Below are positions 18,801 through 29,419 of a stretch of 64,000 nucleotides of DNA, one piece after another. Location of the stretch: positions 186,001-250,000 of the forward strand of contig NZ_PEBU01000003.1 of the NCBI RefSeq assembly GCF_002887595.1, given 5' to 3'. Made by a program: the position numbers and the translations under genes. Under the pieces are notes generated by a model that had not been told where the DNA came from, ran no database searches, and worked only from the letters and a program-made list of their open reading frames with translations. This DNA comes from Bowmanella denitrificans (GTDB lineage: Bacteria; Pseudomonadota; Gammaproteobacteria; Enterobacterales; Alteromonadaceae). Positions within the stretch are counted from its first letter, which is position 1, and every line of letters begins with the position of its first letter.

Positions 18801-19445
18801 TTAAGGCATTAAACGTTCTATCTGCCAAGTGTTGTCGGGCTGACGACGATACACAAACCTGTCGTGCAATCGGTGCTCGCCCCCCTGCCAAAACTCGATT
18901 TCATGTGGAATAACTCTGTACCCACCCCAAAAGCTGGGCAACGGCACTTGCCCTTTGGCAAATTTGTCTTTTACCTCAGCAAATTTACTCATCAGCAACT
19001 GCCGGGTCGATATTGGGCGGCTTTGCTGTGAGGCCCAGGCCGCAAGTTGGCTCTCTCGGGGGCGGGACAGAAAGTATTTGCTGACTTCCAGGCTGGATAG
19101 CGACTCCACCACGCCACAGACTTTTACCTGGCGTTCAATGATATGCCAGGGAAAATGCAGGGAAATACGCGGGTTTTGTTTAAGCTCTTCAGCCTTACGA
19201 CTGCCCAGGTTGGTGTAAAACACAAAGCCATCAGGGCTGACATCTTTAAGCAACACAATACGCTGTGAAGGTTGCCCATTGGCATCAACGGTCGCGACTG
19301 TCATTGCGGTCGGATCAGGTAGCCCGGTATCAATAATGTCTTTCAACCAGGCGTCAAACTGTACTATGGGGTCGTCATGCAAATCCTGACGGTCCAATCC
19401 CCCGCGACTGTACTCCCGGCGAATGTCAGCAAGTTTATCCAACAT
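18801..19445 (-). CDS. pdxH: Pyridoxine/pyridoxamine 5'-phosphate oxidase
   Basis: PdxH makes pyridoxal 5'-phosphate using FMN. The 214-residue length is normal. Motifs include the N-terminal [39 protein letters not shown] and the C-terminal [14 protein letters not shown]. An open frame extends 21 codons upstream, but ATG 19445 follows a GGAGAGAG ribosome site and gives the canonical N-terminus. In many gammaproteobacteria the gene after era is recO followed by pdxJ; here it is pdxH followed by tatD. Confidence 0.96.
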   Translation of the reverse strand: MLDKLADIRREYSRGGLDRQDLHDDPIVQFDAWLKDIIDTGLPDPTAMTVATVDANGQPSQRIVLLKDVSPDGFVFYTNLGSRKAEELKQNPRISLHFPWHIIERQVKVCGVVESLSSLEVSKYFLSRPRESQLAAWASQQSRPISTRQLLMSKFAEVKDKFAKGQVPLPSFWGGYRVIPHEIEFWQGGEHRLHDRFVYRRQPDNTWQIERLMP

Positions 19446-19523
19446 AATCTCTCTCCAAATGCGGGGGCAGTGCAGTCGTGAAAGAGGCAGTTCAAAGCCT
19501 CTTTGCACTGTTAGCCGGTGGCG

Positions 19524-20432
19524 TTAGTCGTTGTCTCCATACCCCAGACTGCGCAGCGCCCTTTCATCATCTGCCCATCCGGATTTCACTTTCACCCAAA
19601 GTTCCAGAAACACTTTATTGTCAAACAAGCGTTCCATGTCCTGTCTGGCTTCCTGACCAATGGTCTTAAGACGTTGGCCGCCCTTGCCAATGACCATGGC
19701 TTTCTGACTGTCCCGTTCCACCAGAATCAGACCGTTTATCTGGTAGACGCCTTTGTCAGACAACTTAAACTGTTCTATTTCCACCGTCACCGAATAGGGC
19801 AATTCATCGCCGGTAAAACGCATCAGCTTTTCGCGAATAATTTCCGCTGCCATAAAACGTGACGAACGATCGGTCACGTAGTCTTCAGGAAAATAAAACT
19901 CAGACTCGGGCAAGCTTTGTTGCACCAGTTCCCGTAAGCGCTCCAGATTACTGCCTTGTTTGGCAGAGACGGGTATAACCTGTTTAAAGCCATGCTGGCT
20001 GGATAACCATTGCAGATGTGGCAATAAGGCATCCCTGTCTTTAATCTGGTCGATCTTATTCACCAACACCCAGCATTCAAGACCGGAATCCTGGATCTTA
20101 CTCAATACCATTTGATCGTCTTCGGTCCAGCGGGTGCCTTCCACCACAAATAACACCAACCCCACCTCACCTAACGAACTTGAGGCTGCACGGTTCATCA
20201 ATTTGTTGATGGCACGCTTTTCTTCTCTGTGTAGTCCTGGCGTATCCACATATATCGCCTGGTATTCACCTTCGGTATCAATACCCAGAATACGGTGACG
20301 GGTGGTTTGTGGTTTTCGCGAGGTAATACTGACTTTCTGCCCCAGCAGTTTATTCAGCAAAGTGGATTTACCCACATTGGGTCGACCCACAATGGCCACC
20401 ATGCCGCAGTAGGTTGTAGATTCAGCTTGCAT
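19524..20432 (-). CDS. era: GTPase Era
   Basis: Era binds the 3' end of 16S rRNA and is needed for 30S maturation. The 302-residue protein has G1 [10 protein letters not shown]3 DTPGLH, G4 NKID and a C-terminal KH domain with [13 protein letters not shown]. Its start overlaps the rnc stop region by 11 bp, showing translational coupling in the lepA-lepB-rnc-era operon. Confidence 0.98.
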   Translation of the reverse strand: MQAESTTYCGMVAIVGRPNVGKSTLLNKLLGQKVSITSRKPQTTRHRILGIDTEGEYQAIYVDTPGLHREEKRAINKLMNRAASSSLGEVGLVLFVVEGTRWTEDDQMVLSKIQDSGLECWVLVNKIDQIKDRDALLPHLQWLSSQHGFKQVIPVSAKQGSNLERLRELVQQSLPESEFYFPEDYVTDRSSRFMAAEIIREKLMRFTGDELPYSVTVEIEQFKLSDKGVYQINGLILVERDSQKAMVIGKGGQRLKTIGQEARQDMERLFDNKVFLELWVKVKSGWADDERALRSLGYGDND

Positions 20433-21102
20433 GGTTCAGTTTCTCCAGTACCATTTTAGCGGCCTGTTGTTCAGCACGGCGACGACTGTTGCCCTTAGCA
20501 CGCACCGCATCTGTCAGTTCGGCCACCCGGCATTCCACCACAAAGGTTTGGTCATGGGACTTGCCCTTCACATCCACCACTTCGTAGTCAGGTAAGGGTA
20601 ACTTCCGGCCCTGCAAATATTCCTGCAAACGGGTTTTATGATCTTTGGGATGTACATTGGGGTCCAGTTGCTCAATGCGACTGGCATACCAGTTCAGTAT
20701 CAGTTTATCTACGGTATCTAAGCCCGCTTCGAGAAAAATGGCGCCAATAAGGGCTTCCATGGCATCCGACAAAATAGAATCACGCCGATAACCGCCACTT
20801 TTCAATTCTCCCGGCCCTAATTTGAGCAAGTCACCCAGTTCAAATTCCCGCGCCAGTTCGGCCAGTGTATCGCCTTTCACCAAAGTAGCCCGCATTCGGG
20901 TCAGCTTGCCTTCAGGCTGCTCGGGGAAACGCAGATAAAGGGCCCTGGCAATCACCATGCCCAGCACCGAGTCACCAAGATATTCCAGGCGTTCATTGTG
21001 CTGCTTGGCGGCACTTCTGTGCGTTAACGCCAGTTCCAGTGAGCCAATATCCTTAAACTGATAGCCTAACTTTTTGTGCAGGCTTTTATAAGGATCCAGC
21101 AT
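20422..21102 (-). CDS. rnc: Ribonuclease III
   Basis: RNase III cleaves double-stranded RNA in rRNA and mRNA processing. The 226-residue protein has the signature [13 protein letters not shown], the second acidic cluster [13 protein letters not shown], and a C-terminal dsRNA-binding domain ([14 protein letters not shown] ... [15 protein letters not shown]). It begins on the base next to the lepB stop codon. Confidence 0.98.
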   Translation of the reverse strand: MLDPYKSLHKKLGYQFKDIGSLELALTHRSAAKQHNERLEYLGDSVLGMVIARALYLRFPEQPEGKLTRMRATLVKGDTLAELAREFELGDLLKLGPGELKSGGYRRDSILSDAMEALIGAIFLEAGLDTVDKLILNWYASRIEQLDPNVHPKDHKTRLQEYLQGRKLPLPDYEVVDVKGKSHDQTFVVECRVAELTDAVRAKGNSRRRAEQQAAKMVLEKLNHAS

Positions 21103-22026
21103 CTAGTGGATACCACCAATTCTGGAGAAACGCACACCAGTTGGGATCCAACCAGGCACCCAGCTACTGGGTTCACGGTCAAATTCAAAACTGATCCAAA
21201 TCGCCACGGCTTTACCGACTAAATTATCGTCCGGCACAAAACCCCAGTAGCGGCTGTCACGACTGTTATCGCGATTATCCCCCAGTACCAGATATTGCCC
21301 TTCCGGCACCAGAAATTCGTCGGCTGCGGTACCAGGTTGCTTGTAATACATCTGTGCATGAGGGGGAACGGCCGGATTACGCAAAATCTGATGGCTCACT
21401 TCACCAAGTTGTTCGGTAAAACGCTCAAGAGGCACCAGATCCTGGAAAAATTCACCACGCTGCTCAAAGGTCAGTTCAACTGGCTTCATACCGGGGCATT
21501 GCGGAGTTACCGTTACATCACAGGCGGGTTTGATAAATACCTGCTTATTTCGATACACCACGGTATCACCCGGCAACCCCACGACTCGCTTGATAAAATC
21601 GGTGTTGGGATCTTCAGGATATTTGAACACCACCACATCGCCACGAGCAGGTTCCCCCACCTCAATAAATTTATTTCTCGCGACGGGATCTTTCAGGCCG
21701 TAAGTGAACTTCTCCACCAGAATAAAGTCACCCACCAACAAGGTTGGCATCATCGAACCGGAAGGGATCTGAAAGGGTTCATACAAAAACGAACGCAAGA
21801 CCAGCACAAAGGCAATGACCGGGAAGATCTGCTTGGCTGTATCAACCAGATAAGGCTCTGGTGCAATTTTTTGCAAGGTCTCATCGTCCAGATTGGCTTG
21901 ATTGCTGGCTCTGGCCAGCGCCATTTTTTCCTTGCGCTTAGGTGCCCAAAGCAGAGCGTCCGCCAGCCAGATTAGGCCAGATGCCAGGGTAACCAGTACC
22001 AGGCCTATCGAGAAATAATTTGCCAT
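21103..22026 (-). CDS. lepB: Signal peptidase I
   Basis: LepB removes signal peptides at the outer face of the inner membrane. The 307-residue protein has two N-terminal membrane segments (residues of about 4-22 and 66-84). The catalytic Ser box is PSGSMMPTLLVGD, the catalytic Lys box is FIKRVVGLPGD, and the C-terminal box is GDNRDNSRDSRYWG. It begins at the base adjoining the lepA stop, in the same operon. Confidence 0.98.
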   Translation of the reverse strand: MANYFSIGLVLVTLASGLIWLADALLWAPKRKEKMALARASNQANLDDETLQKIAPEPYLVDTAKQIFPVIAFVLVLRSFLYEPFQIPSGSMMPTLLVGDFILVEKFTYGLKDPVARNKFIEVGEPARGDVVVFKYPEDPNTDFIKRVVGLPGDTVVYRNKQVFIKPACDVTVTPQCPGMKPVELTFEQRGEFFQDLVPLERFTEQLGEVSHQILRNPAVPPHAQMYYKQPGTAADEFLVPEGQYLVLGDNRDNSRDSRYWGFVPDDNLVGKAVAIWISFEFDREPSSWVPGWIPTGVRFSRIGGIH

Positions 22027-23838
22027 TTACTTTCCTACTTTCAGTACGGCCAGGAAGGCATCCTGCGGCAGCTCCACATTCCCTACCTGCTTCATCCGTT
22101 TTTTACCTTCTTTCTGCTTCTGCAGAAGTTTCTTCTTCCGACTTACGTCACCGCCATAACACTTGGCGATAACGTTCTTACGTAACTGTTTAACGGTACT
22201 ACGCGCTATCACATGGTTACCGATAGCCGCCTGAATGGCAATGTCAAACATCTGTCTGGGGATCAGTTCACGCAATTTCTCTACCAGATCCCGGCCACGG
22301 TATTGGGCATTTTCTCTGTGCGTGATAACAGCCAGCGCATCCACCCGCTCACCGTTAACCAAAATATCCAATCGCACCATATCGGCGGTCTGGAAACGCT
22401 TAAAGTTATAATCGAGTGAAGCAAAGCCCCGGCTGGTAGACTTCAAACGGTCAAAGAAATCCATGACCACTTCGGCCATTGGCAGTTCATAGGTCACCGC
22501 CACTTGATTACCGTGATAGGTCATATGGGTTTGTACCCCACGTTTCTCGATACACAGAGTAATTACATTACCCAGGTAATCCTTGGGCACCAGAATATTG
22601 GCTTCCACGATAGGTTCGCGAATTTCTTCAATATCGTTTACCGGCGGCAACTTAGATGGGTTGTCCACCTGTACTGTCTGACCTTTAGTCGTCAGTACCT
22701 CATAAACCACGGTAGGCGCTGTGGTGATCAGATCCAGATCATATTCCCGCTCCAGGCGTTCCTGCACAATCTCCATATGCAACATGCCGAGGAAACCGAT
22801 CCTAAAGCCAAAACCCAGTGCACTGGAGTTTTCTGGTTCAAAGAACAGGGAAGCATCATTCAGGCTCAACTTAGACAGGGCATCACGGAAATCTTCGTAA
22901 TCATCTGAGCTGATAGGAAACATACCGGCATAAACCTGAGGTTTCACTTTCTTAAAACCAGGCAGGGCTTTTTCCGCAGGTTGTTTCGCCAGAGTGATAG
23001 TATCGCCGACCGGCGCACCATGGATCTCTTTGATACCGGCAATAATAAAGCCCACTTCACCTGTGCGTAATACACCGGTATCGGTAGCTTTAGGGGTGAA
23101 AATACCGATTTTATCCACCTGATGAACCTGGCCATTGGACATGATTTTAATCTTGTCACCGGCTTTCAGTTCACCGTGCATCACTCTTACCAATGACACG
23201 ACGCCTTGATAGTTATCAAACCAGGAGTCCACAATCAGCGCTTGCAAAGGCCCCTCGCTGTTACCTTGCGGCGGTGGAATTTGCTTAACAATCACTTCCA
23301 GTACTTCATCAATGCCGATACCGGTTTTAGCCGAGCAGCGCACCGCATTCATGGCATCAATACCAACGATATCTTCAATCTCGGCGGCAACACGATCGGG
23401 CTCGGCCTGCGGCAAGTCAATCTTGTTAAGAATTGGCACCACTTCCAGGTCCATTTCAATGGCCGTATAGCAGTTAGCCAGAGTCTGAGCTTCCACCCCC
23501 TGACCGGCATCCACCACCAGCAATGCACCTTCACAGGCAGCCAGCGAACGCGACACTTCATAAGAGAAATCCACATGTCCTGGGGTATCTATAAAGTTTA
23601 ACTGGTAGGTTTCACCGTCATTCGCTTTGTAATTGAGCGTAACACTCTGAGCTTTGATGGTAATGCCACGTTCACGTTCCAGATCCATGGAATCCAGAAC
23701 CTGCGCAGCCATTTCCCGGTCGGTCAGGCCTCCGCAATGCTGAATCAGGCGATCTGACAATGTGGATTTACCATGGTCGATGTGGGCGATAATACTGAAA
23801 TTACGGATATGCTTGAGCTGCATGTTGATGTCTGACAT
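22027..23838 (-). CDS. lepA: Elongation factor 4 (LepA)
   Basis: LepA is a ribosome-associated GTPase that affects translation initiation and ribosome biogenesis. The 603-residue protein has [30 protein letters not shown] and NKIDLP, the EF-G-like domains II, III and V, and a C-terminal lysine-rich LepA domain ([20 protein letters not shown]). The start may be MSDIN (23838) or the MQLKHIRN five codons in; the coding content is unaffected. Confidence 0.98.
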   Translation of the reverse strand: MSDINMQLKHIRNFSIIAHIDHGKSTLSDRLIQHCGGLTDREMAAQVLDSMDLERERGITIKAQSVTLNYKANDGETYQLNFIDTPGHVDFSYEVSRSLAACEGALLVVDAGQGVEAQTLANCYTAIEMDLEVVPILNKIDLPQAEPDRVAAEIEDIVGIDAMNAVRCSAKTGIGIDEVLEVIVKQIPPPQGNSEGPLQALIVDSWFDNYQGVVSLVRVMHGELKAGDKIKIMSNGQVHQVDKIGIFTPKATDTGVLRTGEVGFIIAGIKEIHGAPVGDTITLAKQPAEKALPGFKKVKPQVYAGMFPISSDDYEDFRDALSKLSLNDASLFFEPENSSALGFGFRIGFLGMLHMEIVQERLEREYDLDLITTAPTVVYEVLTTKGQTVQVDNPSKLPPVNDIEEIREPIVEANILVPKDYLGNVITLCIEKRGVQTHMTYHGNQVAVTYELPMAEVVMDFFDRLKSTSRGFASLDYNFKRFQTADMVRLDILVNGERVDALAVITHRENAQYRGRDLVEKLRELIPRQMFDIAIQAAIGNHVIARSTVKQLRKNVIAKCYGGDVSRKKKLLQKQKEGKKRMKQVGNVELPQDAFLAVLKVGK

Positions 23839-23949
23839 TCCTACTTAAGATCTGAAAGCTGGACTAATTATGTAAGGCGGCGATTTTACCGTTTTCTTTC
23901 GCGCTTTGCGATCTTGTTGTAGTGATGAAGGTGCAAGAATAAATCACAA

Positions 23950-24435
23950 CTAGTTATCGGTGACTTCCCTGATATCAATTCCGGTGCCCCGCAAGGGCAC
24001 CAATTCCAGTAACTTGGGTTGGTATTTTCGCCCTTTGCTGCCCTGAAGATGTCGGCGAATCTGCAAAAAACTTAGCGCAGTGACACTTGCAGTAAACACA
24101 ACTGTCCAGAGCTCATGATAGACCCCAAACATTGGCAGCAATGATTCGGCAGCTAATGCTGAAGCAATCAGCACCAGCAACGGCAGCATATACATTAAGG
24201 CTGAGGCACTGAGTAAATCATCTTCAGGAATGCCCAGCTTGACTTTCTGGCCGACATTAGCCGGTTTGGTACAGCGGAATATCAACAGTTGGCTTTTCGG
24301 TGATAAGGTTTTAGCGATAGCACCGGTTCCACAATCCTGATTGGCCACACAACCACCGCAGGTGGTTTTGATCTGTGTTTCCACCCAGATATGATCCTGA
24401 TCGACTTTCTTAATAACACCCAATTCTTCGATCAT
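23950..24435 (-). CDS. rseC: SoxR-reducing/sigma-E regulator RseC
   Basis: The 161-residue inner-membrane protein has an N-terminal cysteine cluster (CGGCVANQDCGTGA) and two membrane segments (ALMYMLPLLVLIASALAAE, then LWTVVFTASVTALSFLQI). It is the fourth gene of the rpoE operon and overlaps rseB by 4 bp. RseC family proteins affect the sigma-E response and, in some species, reduction of SoxR. Confidence 0.92.
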   Translation of the reverse strand: MIEELGVIKKVDQDHIWVETQIKTTCGGCVANQDCGTGAIAKTLSPKSQLLIFRCTKPANVGQKVKLGIPEDDLLSASALMYMLPLLVLIASALAAESLLPMFGVYHELWTVVFTASVTALSFLQIRRHLQGSKGRKYQPKLLELVPLRGTGIDIREVTDN

Positions 24436-25385
24436 GGTTCGTTTCCGACAATTTGTACTGAGTTGGCAATAGCACTGGCGGTCTGCGGAGGTAATTTACC
24501 CACAACGGTAATCTCTACCGGACCTTTTTGCAGGGAAAGCAAGGTGTTGGCACCGTATTTTAACCAACCATTTTCCGAAGAACCTGGATCAACCACTTGC
24601 AGATACAATGACACATCCACCAACCCATCACTGAGCATCACATAATCAACCATCTGGCCGGTCAGAGGCAGTCTGTGCATGTCACGGCGCACTTCCACCA
24701 TACCGACGGGTAACCAGTTCACCTGCCATTTCGCGGTTGTTGAATCTAAATCAGGCAAATGTACAGCTTGCGGCATTTTAGCTGCTTCAATACGGGAAAA
24801 ATACTCGTCAGGCTCTGGCGTAACATGCAATGAGGTTACCTGAACCTGTTCCAGTGGCTCGCCTTGCAGGTTCATCATATCCAGTTTAAGAATAAGACCG
24901 CTGTCCTGGTCTAACCACAGGTTAAAGCCGTACCGGCTCTTGTCTTTACTGACAATACGGATTTGCTGTGCTGAGCGGCCAGATACCCGACTGCGTCCAA
25001 CCATGACAAAATCATACGCATTTTGTAGCAATTCTGGCTGGCGGAACAAGGTAACGGGTAACGGACCATTAATATTGGCCGAGCGAATAGCATAGGCAGG
25101 GACATTAGGCTCGAAATAGCTGACGTGGTCACCAATGCGCACAATTTCCCGTCCTGGCCCATTTTGCAGGCTCAGGTGCTCAACCTCAATCCCCTCCATT
25201 ACAGCATGCCGCCATAGATAGGGTTCGAATCCGCCATTGGCCTGAATCAATACAAAAGAAATTTGGTAATTAAGCTGCTTAAGCGCCGAGGCCATCTTGT
25301 CCAGCCAAGCCTGAGCGCTGTCATCAGATTGCGAAGCAGCGGAAAAAGAAATGCAAATTAGAAGGGCATACCACCAGCGCCGCAT
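24432..25385 (-). CDS. rseB: Sigma-E regulatory protein RseB (MucB)
   Basis: RseB is the periplasmic partner that protects RseA from DegS cleavage and senses mislocalised lipopolysaccharide. The 317-residue protein has a signal peptide (RRWWYALLICISFSAASQ) and the MucB/RseB N-domain (AWLDKMASALKQLNY, VSYFEPNVPAYAI), followed by the C-terminal domain. ATG 25385, 1 bp after the rseA stop, is chosen over an upstream in-frame codon that would add 17 residues inside rseA. Confidence 0.94.
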   Translation of the reverse strand: MRRWWYALLICISFSAASQSDDSAQAWLDKMASALKQLNYQISFVLIQANGGFEPYLWRHAVMEGIEVEHLSLQNGPGREIVRIGDHVSYFEPNVPAYAIRSANINGPLPVTLFRQPELLQNAYDFVMVGRSRVSGRSAQQIRIVSKDKSRYGFNLWLDQDSGLILKLDMMNLQGEPLEQVQVTSLHVTPEPDEYFSRIEAAKMPQAVHLPDLDSTTAKWQVNWLPVGMVEVRRDMHRLPLTGQMVDYVMLSDGLVDVSLYLQVVDPGSSENGWLKYGANTLLSLQKGPVEITVVGKLPPQTASAIANSVQIVGNEP

Positions 25386-25386
25386 A

Positions 25387-25980
25387 TTAGTTTTGCTGCG
25401 CCTCGGGCTGGGTATTCTGCTCATCAACTTTATCAAACTGATTGGCTTTTAAACGCATCTGCCGTTCATGATCGCTAAGATAGGCATTGATTCTGCGTTT
25501 CTGTTCCAGTGCATCAGTTTGCGGTAACGGCCTGGTTTGCTCCAGACTCACCGGTGACAATCCACCTTGTTGCATACCAGGCACCGCCAGGGCTGGCGCC
25601 GAATTAAAGGGTTGATCAGGCTGTGTCTGGTTGAGCTGCTGCACCCCGAGAATCATGGCCACGGCCACAGAGGCTGCAATCGCGAATTGCCCCCCCTGGC
25701 GAACCAACGGAATAACATGACCAATCACAGGTAAATCCTGGATACGTTTTTTCTGTGGTGCCAGTATTGTCGGCTCATTATCCAGCGCGGCAGCAACCTT
25801 GCTGCTGATATCGAAGTCCAGTTGAGGAGGCAGTTCTTTACGCAATCCGTCACGAATAAGGTGATAGTTGCGCCATTTTTCGACCAGTTCCTGTTCGGCC
25901 TGCATATCCAGTTCGAACCCCTGCAGGGATTCTTCACCGTCTACCAGGGCCGAGAGGTTTTCCAGTTTCTGCTGCTTCAT
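25387..25980 (-). CDS. rseA: Anti-sigma-E factor RseA
   Basis: RseA holds sigma-E at the membrane until proteolysed. The 197-residue protein has the N-terminal RseA domain (KLENLSALVDGEES, WRNYHLIRDGLRKELP), a single membrane segment (FAIAASVAVAMILGVQQL) and a glutamine-rich periplasmic tail for RseB binding. It lies 42 bp downstream of rpoE in the standard order. Confidence 0.95.
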   Translation of the reverse strand: MKQQKLENLSALVDGEESLQGFELDMQAEQELVEKWRNYHLIRDGLRKELPPQLDFDISSKVAAALDNEPTILAPQKKRIQDLPVIGHVIPLVRQGGQFAIAASVAVAMILGVQQLNQTQPDQPFNSAPALAVPGMQQGGLSPVSLEQTRPLPQTDALEQKRRINAYLSDHERQMRLKANQFDKVDEQNTQPEAQQN

Positions 25981-26022
25981 TAAACAAAGTTCCTGATTAA
26001 CGCGGGCACTTTCACGTGTCGG

Positions 26023-26601
26023 CTATTTCTGTAACAGGGGCTGAATGACCTTATCAATCGCTTCCCTCGCCCTGAAGATACGTGACCGTACTGTGCCCAC
26101 AGGGCAATCCATAACGGTAGCGATCTCTTCATAGCTTAGTCCCTCCAGCTCACGTAGGGTAATTGCCATACGTAAATCTTCGGGCAGCTTGTCGACTGTG
26201 TCAAACAACAACTTTTCCATCTGCTCCGACATCAGCGTACGCTCAGGAGAACTGTTCTCTTTAAGCGCATCGCTGCCGTCGTAAAAATCTGCTTCCTCTG
26301 CGTCCACATCATTGGCTGGCGGCTTCCTACCTTGAGCCACCAGATAATTCTTCGCACTGTTAACGGCTATTCGATATAACCAGGTATAAAAAGCACTTTC
26401 ACCACGGAAACTGGGCAATGCCCGGTATGCTTTGATAAAAGCTTCCTGAGTTACATCAGCTACATCACCAGTGTTCTTAACATATCGGGATACCAAGTGG
26501 GCGACCTTATGTTGGTACTTAATGACCAAAAAATTAAACGCGTTTTTGTCGCCCTGTTGTACTTTCTCAACCAACTGTTGATCTGTAAATTGCTCGCTCA
26601 T
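26023..26601 (-). CDS. rpoE: RNA polymerase sigma factor RpoE (sigma-E)
   Basis: This is an ECF sigma factor for the envelope stress response. The 192-residue length is exactly typical from the ATG at 26601. Region 2 has NFLVIKYQHKVAHLVSRY and DVTQEAFIKAYRALPSFRG. Region 4 has LPEDLRMAITLRELEGLSYE and CPVGTVRSRIFRARE. A longer frame upstream (26652) adds 17 unconserved residues and is rejected. A sigma-E-like promoter lies about 60 bp upstream, consistent with autoregulation of the operon. Confidence 0.97.
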   Translation of the reverse strand: MSEQFTDQQLVEKVQQGDKNAFNFLVIKYQHKVAHLVSRYVKNTGDVADVTQEAFIKAYRALPSFRGESAFYTWLYRIAVNSAKNYLVAQGRKPPANDVDAEEADFYDGSDALKENSSPERTLMSEQMEKLLFDTVDKLPEDLRMAITLRELEGLSYEEIATVMDCPVGTVRSRIFRAREAIDKVIQPLLQK

Positions 26602-26660
26602 CCGAGCCACATCCCCTCTTGAACCGCTTTTCTGATGCATTGGCTCTTGCAAGCACCTAA

Positions 26661-26688
26661 ATAGACACGAGGTCTGAAAAAAAGTTCG
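26661..26688 (-). promoter_or_regulatory. Sigma-E-dependent promoter of the rpoE operon
   Basis: On the minus strand CGAACTT is followed, after 16 bp, by TCTAT. This resembles the sigma-E consensus (GGAACTT, about 16 bp, TCaaA/TCtgA). It is placed to start transcription near 26654, about 50 bp before the rpoE ATG. Autoregulation of rpoE through such a promoter is established in Escherichia coli; here it rests on sequence only. Confidence 0.65.
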
Positions 26689-26864
26689 AAATTATTTTTT
26701 AAACTTGCATCCAACATGAACAACGTGCGGCTGACACGTAACCAACCGCATACCAATCAAGTCGACAAGTCCCCAGCAAAAATTGGCCCGATACAGGAAT
26801 TCATACCAAACCCGCAAGATATAGTATCATGCCCAAACTCAATGAAACCTGAACAGTTTACCTC

Positions 26865-28472
26865 ATGCATCAAGCGGTTGAACATCAATGTGATCTTTTA
26901 ATCATAGGCAGCGGCGCAGCAGGCCTGAGTTTGGCGTTAAAAATGGCTCAGCAGTGTCGAATCATTGTCCTGAGTAAGAGTGTTGTTGGTGAAGGTTCAA
27001 CCATGTATGCACAAGGTGGCATTGCCGCGGTATTTGACGAAACCGACTCAATAGATTCCCATGTGGAAGATACCATGGTGGCTGGTGCCGGGTTGTGTGA
27101 GCGTGCCGCGGTGGAATTTACCGCTGGTAACGCTAAGCAGGCCATGCAGTGGTTGATCAATTTTGGCGTTCCTTTTGATCAGGAAACGGATGAACAAGGG
27201 GAAGCGCGCTACCACCTGACCCGCGAGGGCGGCCACAGTCACAGACGCATCTTGCATGCCGCCGATGCGACAGGTAAGGCAGTGCAAACCACTCTGATAG
27301 ATGCTGTGCGTCAGCACCCCAATATTCAGTTGTTTGAGCGGTACAATGCGGTTGATTTGATCAAAAGCCGGCTAAACACCAACAGAGTGCTGGGAGCCTA
27401 TACCTGGAACCGCAATCTGGAACAGGTGGAAGTGATTCGAAGTCGCTTTGTGGCACTGGCCACTGGTGGCGCCAGTAAAGTGTACCAATACACCTCCAAT
27501 CCGGATGTGTCCAGTGGTGATGGTATTGCCATGGCCTGGCGAGCCGGATGCCGGGTAGCCAATATGGAATTTAATCAGTTCCATCCCACCTGCTTGTATC
27601 ACCCCCAGGCACGTAATTTTCTTATTACCGAGGCCTTGCGTGGTGAAGGGGCTTACCTGACCCATGCCGACGGCACACGCTTTATGCATAAGTTTCATGA
27701 ACTGGCGGAACTCGCCCCGCGTGATGTGGTGGCTCGCGCCATCGACTTTGAAATGAAGCGCTTGGGTGCTGACTGTATGTACCTGGACATTCGTCACAAG
27801 CCTGCCGACTTCGTTATAAAGCACTTCCCTACCATTTATCGCAAATGTCGCTCCCTGGGCATAGATATTACCCGTGAGCCGATTCCGGTGGTACCTGCTG
27901 CTCACTACAGCTGCGGCGGCGTGATGACAGACTTCGATGCCCGTACCGATGTTGAAAATCTTTATGCCATCGGTGAAGTGGCCTATACCGGTTTACATGG
28001 CGCTAATCGCATGGCCAGCAACTCCCTGCTGGAATGTGTGGTATTTGCCAGAGCCGCAGCCCGACATATTCAGGCCAGGCTGCAGCAGCAAGATATATAC
28101 GAAGACATTGCGCCCTGGGATGAAAGCCAGGTAAGTAATTCTGATGAAGAAGTGGTAATTCAGCATAACTGGCATGAGCTTCGTCTGTTTATGTGGGATT
28201 ACGTAGGCATAGTACGCACCAATAAACGCCTTGAACGGGCTATGCGCAGGATAGAATTGCTCAAGCAGGAAATTGATGAGTACTACAGTAATTTCAGAGT
28301 AGGAAACAATTTGCTGGAGCTTCGTAATCTGCTGACCGTTTCTGAGCTGATTGTGCGTTGCGCTATGTTACGCAAGGAAAGCCGCGGACTGCATTACAAT
28401 CTGGACTACCCCGATCTACAGGACAACCCTCAACCATCTATCCTTATTCCTGAGCGTTATCAAGCTAGCTAA
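26865..28472 (+). CDS. nadB: L-aspartate oxidase
   Basis: NadB oxidises aspartate to iminoaspartate in NAD biosynthesis. The 535-residue flavoprotein has an N-terminal FAD site [28 protein letters not shown], the [10 protein letters not shown]-like active-site segment ([16 protein letters not shown]) and the C-terminal FAD motif [16 protein letters not shown]. It is divergent from rpoE, a common gammaproteobacterial arrangement. Confidence 0.98.
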   Translation: MHQAVEHQCDLLIIGSGAAGLSLALKMAQQCRIIVLSKSVVGEGSTMYAQGGIAAVFDETDSIDSHVEDTMVAGAGLCERAAVEFTAGNAKQAMQWLINFGVPFDQETDEQGEARYHLTREGGHSHRRILHAADATGKAVQTTLIDAVRQHPNIQLFERYNAVDLIKSRLNTNRVLGAYTWNRNLEQVEVIRSRFVALATGGASKVYQYTSNPDVSSGDGIAMAWRAGCRVANMEFNQFHPTCLYHPQARNFLITEALRGEGAYLTHADGTRFMHKFHELAELAPRDVVARAIDFEMKRLGADCMYLDIRHKPADFVIKHFPTIYRKCRSLGIDITREPIPVVPAAHYSCGGVMTDFDARTDVENLYAIGEVAYTGLHGANRMASNSLLECVVFARAAARHIQARLQQQDIYEDIAPWDESQVSNSDEEVVIQHNWHELRLFMWDYVGIVRTNKRLERAMRRIELLKQEIDEYYSNFRVGNNLLELRNLLTVSELIVRCAMLRKESRGLHYNLDYPDLQDNPQPSILIPERYQAS

Positions 28473-28495
28473 AAAACGTGCCATTAAGTGGAGGT

Positions 28496-28519
28496 AGGCG
28501 GAGAATTCAGACTCCGCCT
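28496..28519. terminator. Hairpin between convergent nadB and MaoC-like gene
   Basis: The perfect 8-bp stem AGGCGGAG/CTCCGCCT has an 8-nt loop and lies between two convergent stop codons. No long T tract follows on either side, so termination efficiency is uncertain. Confidence 0.6.
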
Positions 28520-28558
28520 CATCTCTGTGTGATATTCACATATCCGTTCAGCCTGTTA

Positions 28559-29419
28559 CTAATGCGGCGTAACAACCGGCTGATATTTTCCGCTTAAATG
28601 CAAATCCTGACCACCGGCAGAGCCCAGGGTGAAGCTGCCACCATTCTCACCCTCTTCGGCGTGAAAACTGACTTCACAAGGTAAAAATACCGGTTTGCGA
28701 AAACTGACACTCAGGCTGTAAGCCTCTCCCAGCAATGGTGCCAGCGCGGTAATACAGCGCGCCTTACTCCACATGCCATGAATAATTTGCGATTTAAAGC
28801 CAAAGAAACGCGCCGACCAGGGATATAAGTGGATGGGGTTATAATCACCCGATACTTTGGCATACTGACGACCCAAACTGGCATCCAGATGCCAGAGTTG
28901 TCCTGCTGGTAAATTGGCTGAGCTGGAAGGTAGGCTTCTTTTCGGCAAATCCCCCTGTCTTACAAGGCTGACACTGCGCCCCTGCCAAACCATCTCCTCA
29001 CCCACCTGAATATCCGTCAGCAGCGAAAACTGCCAGCCAAGCCGGTGGCGGCGCAACTTATCGAAGCGACAACTAATAGACAACTTCTCATGGCGGCTAA
29101 CGGGTCGGTACTGGGTGATATGATTTTCCATATGCACCAGCCCCATGACTTTGAAAGGAAAACCTTTATCCAGCAATAAGCCGAGGTGAAGCGGTAAAGC
29201 CAGACAATGCAGCCAGCAAGGATGCACCTGTTCTTTATCCCAAGCCAACAGTTCATGATACTCATCGAGTTTATCGGAATCAGCTTTTAATCCTTCACAG
29301 CGCAATACCAATTCAGGGAGCTGCGGCGCAGGGGCCTGCTGACCAGATTTAACCGCAGCCCGAAGTAGCATGGCGGGTACTTTGGGCAAAGACTCCGGGG
29401 TAAATTGTCTGATATTCAT
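28559..29419 (-). CDS. MaoC-like acyl dehydratase domain protein
   Basis: The 286-residue protein has a C-terminal hot-dog MaoC-type segment. The motif DYNPIHLYPWSARFFGF carries the catalytic Asp and His, and IIHGMWSKARCI continues the fold. The N-terminal half looks like a degenerate second hot-dog domain. Such proteins hydrate enoyl-CoA thioesters. Start ATG 29419 follows a GGAGGG ribosome site and overlaps the ygfX stop by 4 bp; the 16-residue upstream extension is rejected. Substrate unknown. Confidence 0.8.
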   Translation of the reverse strand: MNIRQFTPESLPKVPAMLLRAAVKSGQQAPAPQLPELVLRCEGLKADSDKLDEYHELLAWDKEQVHPCWLHCLALPLHLGLLLDKGFPFKVMGLVHMENHITQYRPVSRHEKLSISCRFDKLRRHRLGWQFSLLTDIQVGEEMVWQGRSVSLVRQGDLPKRSLPSSSANLPAGQLWHLDASLGRQYAKVSGDYNPIHLYPWSARFFGFKSQIIHGMWSKARCITALAPLLGEAYSLSVSFRKPVFLPCEVSFHAEEGENGGSFTLGSAGGQDLHLSGKYQPVVTPH

